Source: Symbiodinium natans
Lineage: Eukaryota; Sar; Dinophyceae; Suessiales; Symbiodiniaceae
NCBI GenBank assembly: GCA_905221605.1
Contig: CAJNDS010002618.1
Location: forward strand, 186,001 to 250,000
Direction of reading: 5' to 3'
DNA: 64,000 nucleotides
Both the position numbers and the translations under genes were made by a program. Shown here piece by piece: positions 9,428 through 17,777 of the stretch (its first letter is position 1; each line of letters begins with the position of its first letter). A model generated the notes under the pieces. That model was not told where the DNA came from. It made no database searches and worked only from the letters and a program-made list of their open reading frames with translations.

Positions 9428-12400
9428 TCACGACTTGGAGGCACGCACAGACCGAATGAACTCATCATCCTGCGGGAAGGGCTCCACGCAAGATGCAGCA
9501 GCCAGCTTCAGCACCTTCGAACCTTCCCCCCTGGAGGGGAAGTCAGCCACGTTCGAAAATGAAGGGACGCGTTCAATCCAGCTCATGCCTGGGGTCAGCC
9601 CCTCAGCTTCCGCCAGTCTTAGCGCTAGATCGTGCATAGCAGGGCTGCGACTCCATCCCTTTATCACGGTTCCACGTGCTGCGTTGTTGTCTATCCAATA
9701 GATGCAGCGCCTCCCTTCAAACAAGGATCCCAGCTGGTACCTTACTGCCACCAGGGCATAGAGCTCGATTTCGCAAATCAACTGCTCGCCGACAGAAGAA
9801 AGCCAAGTCCCTATGAGTGAAGGGTCGACGGTGCCTTGGAACACACGCCCGACTCCGGTTCCGGCGTCGATCAGCACCGCTCCCACTCCTGCAATCCCTT
9901 TCTCCCAGGAGCCGTCCGTGTACAAGTGTAGCACAGGATCTGCTGGGCCGGCACTAAGAAAGCGAGGTGTGGAAGATGCAAGAACGTTGATTGCATGTTC
10001 CGCCATGGAGCTGATCTCCGAAGGTCCAAATCGCACTCCCTGTATCACGGATCCAAGCCAACAGCAAGTTTGACGTAGCCCACGCCCTGCAAAGAAGCCC
10101 GAAGCAAACTGTAGCAAGCCTCTCAGGACCTGCGCCTCATGCTTGGAGATCGCCCCACTTGTCTGCACAAGCTTGAACCTGTCTACGATGCGCTCTAGCC
10201 GGCCCGGTTTGTTAGCCAACACCACCGTGCTGTCTGTGATTCGGCTAAGGTCCAGCTGCATGCCCAAGACAGTGAAGACACTGTCAAAGGGAAGTCCTTT
10301 GGAGCCGCTGGTGGCGTGATCCCACCCCAGTAGGCTGAGGAATTCACTCACCTGACTGTCGAGCATTGAGCCTTCGGCTTCCAGGCAGAAAAGAGGATAG
10401 TCATCATAGAAAAACCCACACGGAATTTTCAAGACTTTTGTCATCAAGAACCACAGGCTGCGGGCTACACGGTTGAAGCAATACACAGCAGAAGTCGCCC
10501 CGAAAACTAGGGCGTTTGCTATGTAGTAGCAGTCTGAACCGTCTGCGCCTTTCACATAGATTACGCACAAATCTCTGTGAGCTGGCAACACCGGAAGTTG
10601 TTTATAGGCTTTGGTGAGGTCCAGGGTTTTGCCGGCCCAGGGCCGGGCCGGCACACCCAGCTTCTTAGCCCTGGCCACTTCCATCCGGGAGATCATCAGC
10701 GCAAGAGCGGTTACGTAGTCACTGTCCATCATCTTAAGCTTTATGGTTGAAGAGTAGGCGTCATTCAGCTGGGCCTCGTGGCAGTCGTCTATCGGTCTTA
10801 GCTTGAGTTCGGCCCCTTGGACGAGCACAAACCGCCTCACTGCAGACCAACTGGAATGGCCCACCGCGCGAGTCACTTGTTCCTCGGACAGCGGTCCTTC
10901 CAGGAAACCTCTAGTCACTTCTTCTTGGGTGGCTGCTTTCAGATGCTCCAGATGTTCCTGATCCATTGTCTGCTTAGACAGCTTCATAGCCTGTCTACGC
11001 GCCTCAGCGGTGGCGCGAAGCTCTGACTCTGTCATCACGGCAGGCACAACTTTGGCATCAAAGGCGAGGGGCTTGTCAGAGGTTCCCACTAAAGGGCATC
11101 CCTTAAGCATGAAGTCCGTCACTGCCATATCGTCATAGTGGTTATCCTCAAGAAGCTTCTTCCAAGCAAGGATTTTCTTGTGCGCTACCACTTTCTGATA
11201 CCAAGCAGGGAACGTGTCATGCAGCTTTGACTCTTCACCTTCCAAAGTTCTCACGAGAAGCTTGACCTTTAACAGTGCAAGCTTTCTGTGCGACTGAAAG
11301 TCTGGAGCACCATCCGACATATACTCTTCGAGGACCGCTTTGGTGTGATCGGACACTGGATTGGCTGTGTCCACAGGGTGTTGGAGCTTCAAAGCTTTGG
11401 AGACATGCTCCTCCGGAGTCAACCAAAATCCAACCTTAACATCCCCCCCACTACACCCCACGGGTCCTAGGGTCTCGGGTGCACCCCCGGCACTAGGGTA
11501 ACCGAAAGTGGAGGCAGAAGACTTAAGTTTTGGTGGAGATCTGGACCGTCTGTCCCCATCCTCGGCATTGACTTGTGTTTTCTCTCCCCCGCTCACTCCC
11601 CCCTGTCCATGGGAGAGAAGGATCTTGCAGGATTTATCAGGCTGAAAAGAAGCGGGCAAGTAGGAAACACGCGAAAATTCGGGGATTAAGGGCAGGAATT
11701 TCCGGGTCTGCCGGCCGACAGACGCAAGCGACTCAGCATGCAATGACGTAGGCACTTGCAACGGAAGGCCACGGGTCGTGGCTTCCCGAGCAAAGCAGTC
11801 AGCCCAGCGCTTGGCCAACAACGCTGGGTACGCAGCTTCAGAGGCGGTGCTGAAAGTGGATGAACCGCGCAAGAAGACCAGGCCCCAGGGCTCATGCACA
11901 TGGGAGTTGTCGCAAGCAGCACGCAGTGATGCACACACATTGCGGGTGGCAAGCAGCTTGGTATGCTTAGGTCGCGTGCCACCGTGGCAACACACGTGGA
12001 AGAGGACCTCTTCCAGCTCCGTAGGCGGCCAAGGGACACCATCCAAACTTGCAAACAACTCCAGGATCTGCCACAGGTACGAGTTGATGGGATTTTCAAG
12101 CGTGATGACTATCTGGCGACGCACGCAGTGCAAGATCAACCTGTAAGCAAACTTGTACAAGGCATTGGCTGAACGGACACGTTGGGCATCGAGCCCGGTC
12201 AAGCCCGGTAGGCCCAAGGGGTGGTCACGGGACCGCAAAGGCTGGGGACTTGGGCGACCGCACAGAGCATGCTTAGGGAGAGGCTTCTCGCGGGCGCGAG
12301 AAGCCGTGCCACACGGAACCCCAAGGTGCAATGCAAAAGGATCGAACTTGCTCAGCAGATCCCAGAGCAAACTTTGCCCATCCTCGGAAGCAAGATCCAG

Positions 12401-13258
12401 CTTGGCCGTGGGTGAAGCAGCCTGGTTAATTCCTGAATCCAAAGAAAGCACCTGAAAACCAGCTTGCCACAAAGCCCGCGAGAGCGAGGCTCTGCCGGAA
12501 AACAGCTCAAACACCCACGGCTGTGGAGATGAGGCTTGCAAAGGAGGCTGGGTCGTACGCTTCGAAGGTAACCCGAACCTGAGTGGATCTGGAAGTTTGA
12601 AACCCAAAGCAAGAAGGGTCTTAAGGGCATCGGCGGGCATGCGGGACGTGTCGGCCACACTGAAGGCAACCAGAACGAGGCGGCGGCCAGTCCAGTTCTC
12701 GGTGCAATGCGGCAAACGCCAAGCATCAAACAGCAGAGGGGTTTTGGCAACATCATGCAGAGTGCCCTTAAGCCAATGATCTTTGACCTTTCGGTAGACG
12801 GAGCCCTTGTCATCGCCGACCCAGACATGGCCTCCGCTGAAGGAACTGATGGCGATGACAGCATTTGGACTGTGGTAGTTATGGGAATCGATGTGCATGT
12901 CGGTCTGAGCGTTACAAAAGAACATGTGTGAAGTGAACTTATGGTTCGGGAAAACATGGGCAATGAAGCGATTCACAAGCTGTGCTGCCTGAGGAAAGGT
13001 TCCACACTCCTTCCTGAGGCCCTGCAAGCCGCCTTTGGCGTAGGCTCCACTGCCAAAACTAAGCGCCCTTGACCCGCAACCCCTAGGTGGAGTCTCATGA
13101 GGCAGGAGATCAAACAACTTTTCAAGCTGCACCCTCGTGGGAGGTGAACCCCTTTGAAGGATATTGCTCGCGAATTGCTCTGCAGGATGCAGATGGCATG
13201 CATCAGTTTGGCCGTCGGACTGAACGGCCCGAACCTGCGGCCGGGGTTCCGGGCATCC
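9428..13258 (-). CDS. YR-retrotransposon pol: 2OG/Fe(II) dioxygenase-like + C5-methyltransferase-like + RT + RNase H
   Basis: No ATG opens this frame. The 42 codons before 13132 run back to the TGA that ends gag in the same frame, so it is probably read as a Gag-Pol fusion. Numbering from 13132, a dioxygenase-like module shows H80-I-D82 and H142 with R150/R151, matching HxD...H...R of 2OG/Fe(II) enzymes. A methyltransferase-like module follows: FELFSGR (208-214) as SAM motif I, GVPCGT with Cys274 at the motif IV position, ENP (346-348) at motif VI and a GGTRPKHTKLLAT segment at the later QxRxR position. RT then shows TLDLTKAY (D838) and FYDD (908-911). RNase H residues are D1073, E1123, D1148 and D1197 (NVADFPSR). 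Domain calls rest on motifs only, and activity is not shown. Confidence 0.85.
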   Translation of the reverse strand, partial: GCPEPRPQVRAVQSDGQTDACHLHPAEQFASNILQRGSPPTRVQLEKLFDLLPHETPPRGCGSRALSFGSGAYAKGGLQGLRKECGTFPQAAQLVNRFIAHVFPNHKFTSHMFFCNAQTDMHIDSHNYHSPNAVIAISSFSGGHVWVGDDKGSVYRKVKDHWLKGTLHDVAKTPLLFDAWRLPHCTENWTGRRLVLVAFSVADTSRMPADALKTLLALGFKLPDPLRFGLPSKRTTQPPLQASSPQPWVFELFSGRASLSRALWQAGFQVLSLDSGINQAASPTAKLDLASEDGQSLLWDLLSKFDPFALHLGVPCGTASRAREKPLPKHALCGRPSPQPLRSRDHPLGLPGLTGLDAQRVRSANALYKFAYRLILHCVRRQIVITLENPINSYLWQILELFASLDGVPWPPTELEEVLFHVCCHGGTRPKHTKLLATRNVCASLRAACDNSHVHEPWGLVFLRGSSTFSTASEAAYPALLAKRWADCFAREATTRGLPLQVPTSLHAESLASVGRQTRKFLPLIPEFSRVSYLPASFQPDKSCKILLSHGQGGVSGGEKTQVNAEDGDRRSRSPPKLKSSASTFGYPSAGGAPETLGPVGCSGGDVKVGFWLTPEEHVSKALKLQHPVDTANPVSDHTKAVLEEYMSDGAPDFQSHRKLALLKVKLLVRTLEGEESKLHDTFPAWYQKVVAHKKILAWKKLLEDNHYDDMAVTDFMLKGCPLVGTSDKPLAFDAKVVPAVMTESELRATAEARRQAMKLSKQTMDQEHLEHLKAATQEEVTRGFLEGPLSEEQVTRAVGHSSWSAVRRFVLVQGAELKLRPIDDCHEAQLNDAYSSTIKLKMMDSDYVTALALMISRMEVARAKKLGVPARPWAGKTLDLTKAYKQLPVLPAHRDLCVIYVKGADGSDCYYIANALVFGATSAVYCFNRVARSLWFLMTKVLKIPCGFFYDDYPLFCLEAEGSMLDSQVSEFLSLLGWDHATSGSKGLPFDSVFTVLGMQLDLSRITDSTVVLANKPGRLERIVDRFKLVQTSGAISKHEAQVLRGLLQFASGFFAGRGLRQTCCWLGSVIQGVRFGPSEISSMAEHAINVLASSTPRFLSAGPADPVLHLYTDGSWEKGIAGVGAVLIDAGTGVGRVFQGTVDPSLIGTWLSSVGEQLICEIELYALVAVRYQLGSLFEGRRCIYWIDNNAARGTVIKGWSRSPAMHDLALRLAEAEGLTPGMSWIERVPSFSNVADFPSRGEGSKVLKLAAASCVEPFPQDDEFIRSVRASKS
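12282..12305. repeat. Perfect 10-bp-arm hairpin with GGGC loop inside pol
   Basis: Arms ggcttctcgc and gcgagaagcc flank a gggc loop. The hairpin lies in coding sequence just after the methyltransferase-like PC motif, encoding part of ASRAREK. Two further hairpins with the same loop occur at 60588 and 60819. Confidence 0.85.
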
Positions 13259-13261
13259 TCA
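13259..13261 (-). promoter_or_regulatory. Candidate readthrough stop codon between gag and pol
   Basis: A single TGA followed by GGA TGC is the only stop between the gag ATG at 14461 and the pol stop at 9428, about 1.68 kilocodons in one frame. A frame open this far on both sides of one stop suggests programmed readthrough or a single nonsense mutation. The bases after the stop are not the well-known CUA or CAAUUA context. Confidence 0.55.
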
Positions 13262-14461
13262 CTGATGGCCGGTAGTGCACTCGGTGAACGGGTGATTCTT
13301 ATTGCAGTTGACCTTCCAACACTGGTGGTATCCTCGGGGACACCTCCCTTTGGAAACCTTGAGATCCCATTTGCCCTCATTGTACCCAAAGCAATTGGGA
13401 CGACCTTTGGCATCACGTGCCGAGCACCCAGGAGGGATGGTAACCTGAAGCTTTTCACGCTTCCCTTTCTTATCACCCTTTTTACCAGTCCCTTTTCCCC
13501 CCCCAGTGTCATCATGAAGACGCTTGCCTGGATTGGGCGGAGGAGGCGCAGCGGCTGCAACAGGCAAAGGCATGAGGAATTGCAAAATTCCTGGTGAAGA
13601 GCTGAGGTCTTTGAGAGCCTTGTCAAAAGGCCGGACTTGGCCCACTGTGCTCTGAAGCTTCCCTTCCAACCTGTGAGAGGCCTGCACAAAAAGCTCACGA
13701 TCGGCGGACACTATCTGGCCTATGTTGACCGGAGAGTACCCTTTCGGGGGGGTACGCTGCGTATGCTCAAACAACACGTTCGTCCAGGCATCCATGGCAG
13801 AAAACGTGGCGACTTGCGCCAGGTCAAACGCAAGCGCCCTTCGGTGGAAGGCTTGCCTCAGGGCATAAAGCCCGGACGTGTCACATGTAAGCTCGGGAGC
13901 TTTGCCTCCAACCTTGATACTGCCATCGCCGTCAACCTGCACTGTCGGATCATGCTTTTTGAGGGACATCTCTTGGCTTCTGGAGATCCACTTGTTCATG
14001 GGCCAATACTTGAGGGAGTTCTGCTCTAGCATAGCGGCAACTTCATCCACGCAGGCGTGCCCTGGGATATTGTGTGGAGTAAACTGCAGGCCAGTCAGAC
14101 GGCCCTGCTGCTCCTCTTGCCGGGACAACCTCTCAGCAACGGGCAGTTTGCGCGTTTGAGCCTCAGGCCCAGGCTCAATCCGCCCCTTTAGATCGGCCAG
14201 ACTGATGTTCTGGCTTTCATACACTAGTCGCCGGACCACAGCTACTTGGAAGGTGCTTGGCAAAGGATCCTCGATCGTGCGCAACCAATCATCGACTGCC
14301 TGATCTGTCAAGGACATCGGGTTGGCTCCCGCAGCAAAGGCAACCTTCCCAAAAGTGTTGTAGCCCTTCTCGAGCAACTTTTTCAAAAGAGCCTCGGTCA
14401 TGCCGATCTTGGTGCAACGATCCTTGAAGGCAGCCTCGGAGTCAAGGGTGGCCGACGACAT
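13259..14461 (-). CDS. YR-retrotransposon gag-like protein, ends at TGA in frame with pol
   Basis: This probable structural protein packages element RNA. The best start is the ATG at 14461 (MSSATLDSE); the frame is open a little further upstream to 14497. The first ~300 residues are helical with no family I recognise. A Gly/Lys-rich basic segment (GGGKGTGKKGDKKGKR) follows, and then a Cys/His cluster near the C terminus (CSARDAKGRPNC, RCPRGYHQCWKVNC, KNHPFTEC) that looks like an RNA-binding zinc finger. The stop is TGA at 13259-13261. The next codon begins the pol frame with no shift, so occasional readthrough would give Gag-Pol, as retroviruses of the murine leukaemia type do with UAG. Confidence 0.75.
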   Translation of the reverse strand: MSSATLDSEAAFKDRCTKIGMTEALLKKLLEKGYNTFGKVAFAAGANPMSLTDQAVDDWLRTIEDPLPSTFQVAVVRRLVYESQNISLADLKGRIEPGPEAQTRKLPVAERLSRQEEQQGRLTGLQFTPHNIPGHACVDEVAAMLEQNSLKYWPMNKWISRSQEMSLKKHDPTVQVDGDGSIKVGGKAPELTCDTSGLYALRQAFHRRALAFDLAQVATFSAMDAWTNVLFEHTQRTPPKGYSPVNIGQIVSADRELFVQASHRLEGKLQSTVGQVRPFDKALKDLSSSPGILQFLMPLPVAAAAPPPPNPGKRLHDDTGGGKGTGKKGDKKGKREKLQVTIPPGCSARDAKGRPNCFGYNEGKWDLKVSKGRCPRGYHQCWKVNCNKNHPFTECTTGHQ

Positions 14462-14899
14462 GGTGTTAAAAAGGGGAAGCTCAACGATGAAGATCACTAC
14501 CTGGAATCAAAGTACATGCCCTGGCATTCGCTACTCACTTAGCAACACAGGTCTACACAGCAGGCTTCTACATGTATTGTCACGCGTTGGCTTCTGAGAC
14601 TCAAAGTGGCCACCGAAGTCTGTTCAGTAAACTCCGACCACTTGCCTCAGCACATGCCACTCCTACACAATCGTACACAAAAGTTCAACATACAATTCCA
14701 TGCGTGCATGCGTGCGTATCCCTCACATGTGCAAGTCATGAAGTTTCGATTGAAAGGCCAAGCAAACACTCACTGATCACCAAGGAAGCATGTCTTTTCC
14801 TTCGGGTGACTCAAGTTTCAGTGCCGGCCAAAACGTCACGTCTGGCCCCGGGCACACTGCTGACACATCTCAGCATCTTCTTCGTCTTCTGCAAAGAAA
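14462..14899. other. Intergenic region between YR and gag ORFs
   Basis: These 440 bp hold no domain-bearing ORF. Just after the YR stop another frame reads an acidic tail (DFFAEDEEDAEMCQQC) before a stop near 14838. That may be the original recombinase C terminus lost through a one-base shift in a T5 run. A small catgcgtgcatgcgtgcg repeat lies near 14700-14718. The region could hold an internal promoter or leader for gag-pol mRNA. Confidence 0.45.
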
Positions 14900-17128
14900 T
14901 CACGATACCGGTCTAAAAATCACTCTGCCGCAAACAAGCATCCCGTCTTCTCGCACCTTGTGGACGATACTGGACAGTCTGTGCACCTTCAACTCATGAC
15001 CTGAAGAGCAGTCAAAGGGAAGACGGACGTTCGCAGCAGGGCGGCGATTCTCATCAGGCACCTCCGCACAAGACTCGGCTGAAACGGATGCATCATCTGG
15101 GCCTTCAAAATCAACAAAGCGCTCATCCAATTCGGCTCTGTTGGCTACCCGCTCATCCCTTGCCATATCAGGGTCATAGCTGTCAGCTATGGCTTCTGCC
15201 CTCTGAGAAGGAGATTCATCAGGATTGAACCGTCCGCTCCTAATGGAACGATACATCCCCAAAACTTTCCCGCTCAAAGTGACAAAATACTCACGGCTGT
15301 AGGTGAGGGTGCTTTGGCCTCGCTTCAAGTGATGTCCCAGGTGTCTCTGTTCCTTAGCGGAGAAGCTCACGCAATTGGACCACATGGTCCAGGTCAGAAG
15401 AGTAGCTTTGCAGCTATGCGTGCCGATCGATAAAGCTGGATTGGCCGGTGCCTGGGCCCTGGACAACAGGTCAAGCAGAAAATCCCCAGCTTCGTCTGTA
15501 GACATGGGCACTTTGCCCCAGCAAGATCTGCTCACTAGCCAACTGGGAAGACACCCGGCCGTGAAGTCGAGCCCTTCTTGCGTCCGGGCCTCCAACCAAG
15601 CTTCAGCCCACGGGCTGTCACTGACACCGCGGGCTACGGCAGTGTAGGGAAGAAACTTCGTCTGAGCTTCGGCAGTCAAGGAGGTCTTAGACCCCAAGGC
15701 CTGTGCAAAGAGGATGGCAGCCGGGCCTTCCCCCAAAATCTGCAGGCTTTTGACACGCTGACTGTCGGACCACCTGCAGCAAGCATGAACACAGAAGAGG
15801 ATCTGTCCCGCCACGGCCTTCAACCAGTATGGCAGGTCCGAAAGCATCAAGTCTTCCAAGCGCTTGACTTGCAAGTAACTCAGCGGGTCTCTTTGCTGCA
15901 AAGGTTTCTTCTTGACATAGAGGTCTCTGGCTACCCCTCTCGATCTGCTCGAGATTACTGCATCAAGCGATGTGTACAAGAACTTGCAAATGCCATCCAG
16001 GAAACGCAAAGCCTCAAGAATGTGATTGGCAGTTGTTGCTTTAGCATTCGCATCTCTCAACGTGCACAAGATTGAGTACAGCTCATCTTCAGTCACTCGC
16101 CAAGGAGAATTCGAGAAAGCCTCATAATAGAGCGCCACATATGCCTGCAGCGACAGTCCTCGCTTTTGGAGAGTAGTGGTGGCCTTTCCTCGAAAGGCAT
16201 CAGCCAAGCTTCGGCACAGCTCCTCATCTGGCTTGAGGGCCTTCGTTTGTTGAAGCAGGCTCAAGCCTAGCTGGGTGCCTTCGGGATCCAGCAACACCAA
16301 TACCTTAAGCCTCCTCAAGGCTGTTGCCCGGAGCTCATCATCTCCAAGCTGCACTCTCACCCGACGCAGACGATGATGCACAGTCCAAGGTATATTTGCT
16401 GCAGTATCAGGTGCTTTGGGTTCTGGTTCTGTGAAGGAGACAGACTCACGCAGGCCCACTGAGGGAACGAAGTTCGCCCTAGCCTCCAGGGCACGGAACA
16501 GGGGAATGGTGTTTTGCTCCCAAGGCATCACCAGAGAGGTTCTCCTGCGTTTGTTCAAGTCAACCATGGCCTGTTGGCGCGCCTGCACGTCAGCATAAGC
16601 ACTTGAAGCAAGATTCAACTGATGGGTGTCGGTGCTCATCGGAGGCGACGGCACAGCGGCTGCTGTCTCCTCATCAGCCTCCGACACAGCAATAGGAGAG
16701 TACCAACGTTTCTCGCTTCCCGCTCGTTCGTTATCTTCCTCTTCAGAAGGCAAGTAAGAAGGCGACGGTGGCTCAAAACGTCGTGAAGGACTCCCCTCAG
16801 ATTCGACATCCCTGACCTGTTGTAAAAGGCTCCAAGAGTCAAAGCAAGGCTCAGTCTCCTCTGCTAGATCTGGACCATACCAAAAGGGCGGGGGCACGGG
16901 CGGAAATGGGAACTCCGAGCCCAATTCCTCACCCTGAAGAATGGTAGCCAAGGATTCATCAAAACCCAACGGGGACACGGGTGGAAATGAGAACCCCGAA
17001 CACGATCCCTCACTCTGAACGGCAGGCAAGTCTTCCTTCTCGCTGTCCAGAAGCCCCGAACACACCCCCTCAACCGGCTGCTGGAGAGAAGGAGGCGCAG
17101 ACGAGGCAGGACAAGGAGGGGAAGACAT
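14900..17128 (-). CDS. Tyrosine recombinase of the YR retrotransposon
   Basis: This enzyme would integrate the circular DNA intermediate by site-specific recombination, which fits the lack of target duplication. The first ATG is at 17128 (MSSPPCPASS); the frame is open upstream but only from a GTG. An acidic, Ser/Pro-rich N-terminal ~200 residues precedes a helical core-binding region. The catalytic domain shows Arg452 in CCRWSD, His571 and Lys574 in THSCKAT, His599 in HLGHH and the nucleophile Tyr610 in STLTYSRE. That is the R-HxxR/K-H-Y set in the usual order, with Lys in place of the second Arg. The C-terminal tail is long and acidic. The ATG lies two bases after the stop of the upstream small ORF, suggesting coupled reinitiation. 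Confidence 0.88.
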   Translation of the reverse strand: MSSPPCPASSAPPSLQQPVEGVCSGLLDSEKEDLPAVQSEGSCSGFSFPPVSPLGFDESLATILQGEELGSEFPFPPVPPPFWYGPDLAEETEPCFDSWSLLQQVRDVESEGSPSRRFEPPSPSYLPSEEEDNERAGSEKRWYSPIAVSEADEETAAAVPSPPMSTDTHQLNLASSAYADVQARQQAMVDLNKRRRTSLVMPWEQNTIPLFRALEARANFVPSVGLRESVSFTEPEPKAPDTAANIPWTVHHRLRRVRVQLGDDELRATALRRLKVLVLLDPEGTQLGLSLLQQTKALKPDEELCRSLADAFRGKATTTLQKRGLSLQAYVALYYEAFSNSPWRVTEDELYSILCTLRDANAKATTANHILEALRFLDGICKFLYTSLDAVISSRSRGVARDLYVKKKPLQQRDPLSYLQVKRLEDLMLSDLPYWLKAVAGQILFCVHACCRWSDSQRVKSLQILGEGPAAILFAQALGSKTSLTAEAQTKFLPYTAVARGVSDSPWAEAWLEARTQEGLDFTAGCLPSWLVSRSCWGKVPMSTDEAGDFLLDLLSRAQAPANPALSIGTHSCKATLLTWTMWSNCVSFSAKEQRHLGHHLKRGQSTLTYSREYFVTLSGKVLGMYRSIRSGRFNPDESPSQRAEAIADSYDPDMARDERVANRAELDERFVDFEGPDDASVSAESCAEVPDENRRPAANVRLPFDCSSGHELKVHRLSSIVHKVREDGMLVCGRVIFRPVS

Positions 17129-17130
17129 GG

Positions 17131-17460
17131 CTAGTCTTCCTCTAGCGATTGCCAAAGCGTCGCAGGAAAGGTGCGGCCCAGCTGCACGATCAGAAACTGA
17201 AAACACTGGCCTAAGTGCAACACGCGTTCAGTGAGCACCTCACCTCCAGAACTGCCAATGGGATGGCGGGGCTGCAAGCGATGCAGGACGGCTCGGTCAG
17301 CCGACTCCAACTGTGCAACACGATCCTGCAAACGATCGCACTGCTCACGAAGACCTATCACGTCTGAGTGCAAAGCGGCAACCTGAAACCTGCACTGCTG
17401 GAGATCCGCGACCTGACGCTGGAGCTCGGAAATCTGGGCTTGCGTCAAACGGGCATCCAT
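17131..17460 (-). CDS. Small coiled-coil protein, first ORF of the YR retrotransposon
   Basis: This 109-residue ORF starts at an ATG at 17460 (MDARLTQAQISELQ). Residues ~5-60 have clear heptad spacing (ISELQRQVADLQ, VIGLREQCDRLQDRVAQLE), predicting a coiled coil; the rest is uncharacterised. It is the first ORF after the 5' leader, and its TAG (17131-17133) is followed after two bases by the recombinase ATG. A role in RNA binding or multimerisation would be a guess. Its position before the recombinase is not typical of the described DIRS order. Confidence 0.65.
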   Translation of the reverse strand: MDARLTQAQISELQRQVADLQQCRFQVAALHSDVIGLREQCDRLQDRVAQLESADRAVLHRLQPRHPIGSSGGEVLTERVLHLGQCFQFLIVQLGRTFPATLWQSLEED

Positions 17461-17492
17461 CTGCCGACTGCTCCCAGGCAGACGGCGTGCAC

Positions 17493-17523
17493 TTTTTTTT
17501 TTTCCTCCACAGCGAAGATCGGG
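17493..17523 (-). other. 5' leader segment sharing 25 bp with repeat A
   Basis: Between repeat B and the first ORF lies an 11-T run joined to cctccacagcgaagatcggg. The last 25 bp (17499-17523) equal an internal piece of repeat A (8688-8712 and its copy near 9262-9286). It may be a strand-transfer or priming site, or a trace of template switching. Confidence 0.75.
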
Positions 17524-17777
17524 TCAAAAATTCCAAGTGCTCAGCAAAACTTGAACCACAGCAAGCGCATCACTCTTGGGATCAAGAAAGTTTCAATCAT
17601 GAAATTTCTTCCCAAAGAAACGATGAGCACTTTGTTAAAAGATTCGAACAGCCCAAAATAAACAGACATGGAACACCAAGATGCTCCAGAAACTCAGTCA
17701 CTTCTCCTACGCCCTAACCTCATTAGGGCTGTACAATTTATTTGGTTGAAAGAAAAGTCTGCAAGCAGAAAATTATC
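17524..17777 (-). repeat. Split direct repeat B, terminal copy (254 bp)
   Basis: It matches 8887-9140. Its outer edge at 17777 is the junction with Copia-1 (gtctcctac). Joining the two outer flanks gives ...gccact|gtctcc..., which restores the copia reading frame. Confidence 0.92.

Larger units (their letters stand above)
8567..17777 (-). mobile_element. Tyrosine-recombinase retrotransposon with split direct repeats (Ngaro/PAT-like DIRS order)
   Basis: A 9211-bp insertion interrupts the Copia-1 polyprotein. In coding orientation it reads repeat B, four ORFs, repeat A, repeat B, repeat A. The internal A and B copies abut exactly at 9140/9141. This is the split-direct-repeat arrangement of Ngaro/PAT-type DIRS elements. 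The flanking copia sequence rejoins without any target duplication, as expected when a tyrosine recombinase inserts a circular intermediate. The ORFs encode a coiled-coil protein, a tyrosine recombinase, a gag-like protein and an RT/RNase H protein with extra enzymatic domains. Gene order is unusual, because in described Ngaro and DIRS elements the recombinase usually lies after or overlaps RT. Both repeat pairs look identical, implying very recent insertion. Confidence 0.9.

Noticed and set aside
12973-13698. 241-codon minus-strand ORF overlapping the end of gag and start of pol
   Set aside because: Gag and pol share another frame that carries the zinc finger and dioxygenase motifs; this frame is a shadow.
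14700-14720. catgcgtgcatgcgtgcg as a possible regulatory palindrome
   Set aside because: It is a short tandem repeat with no positional evidence.
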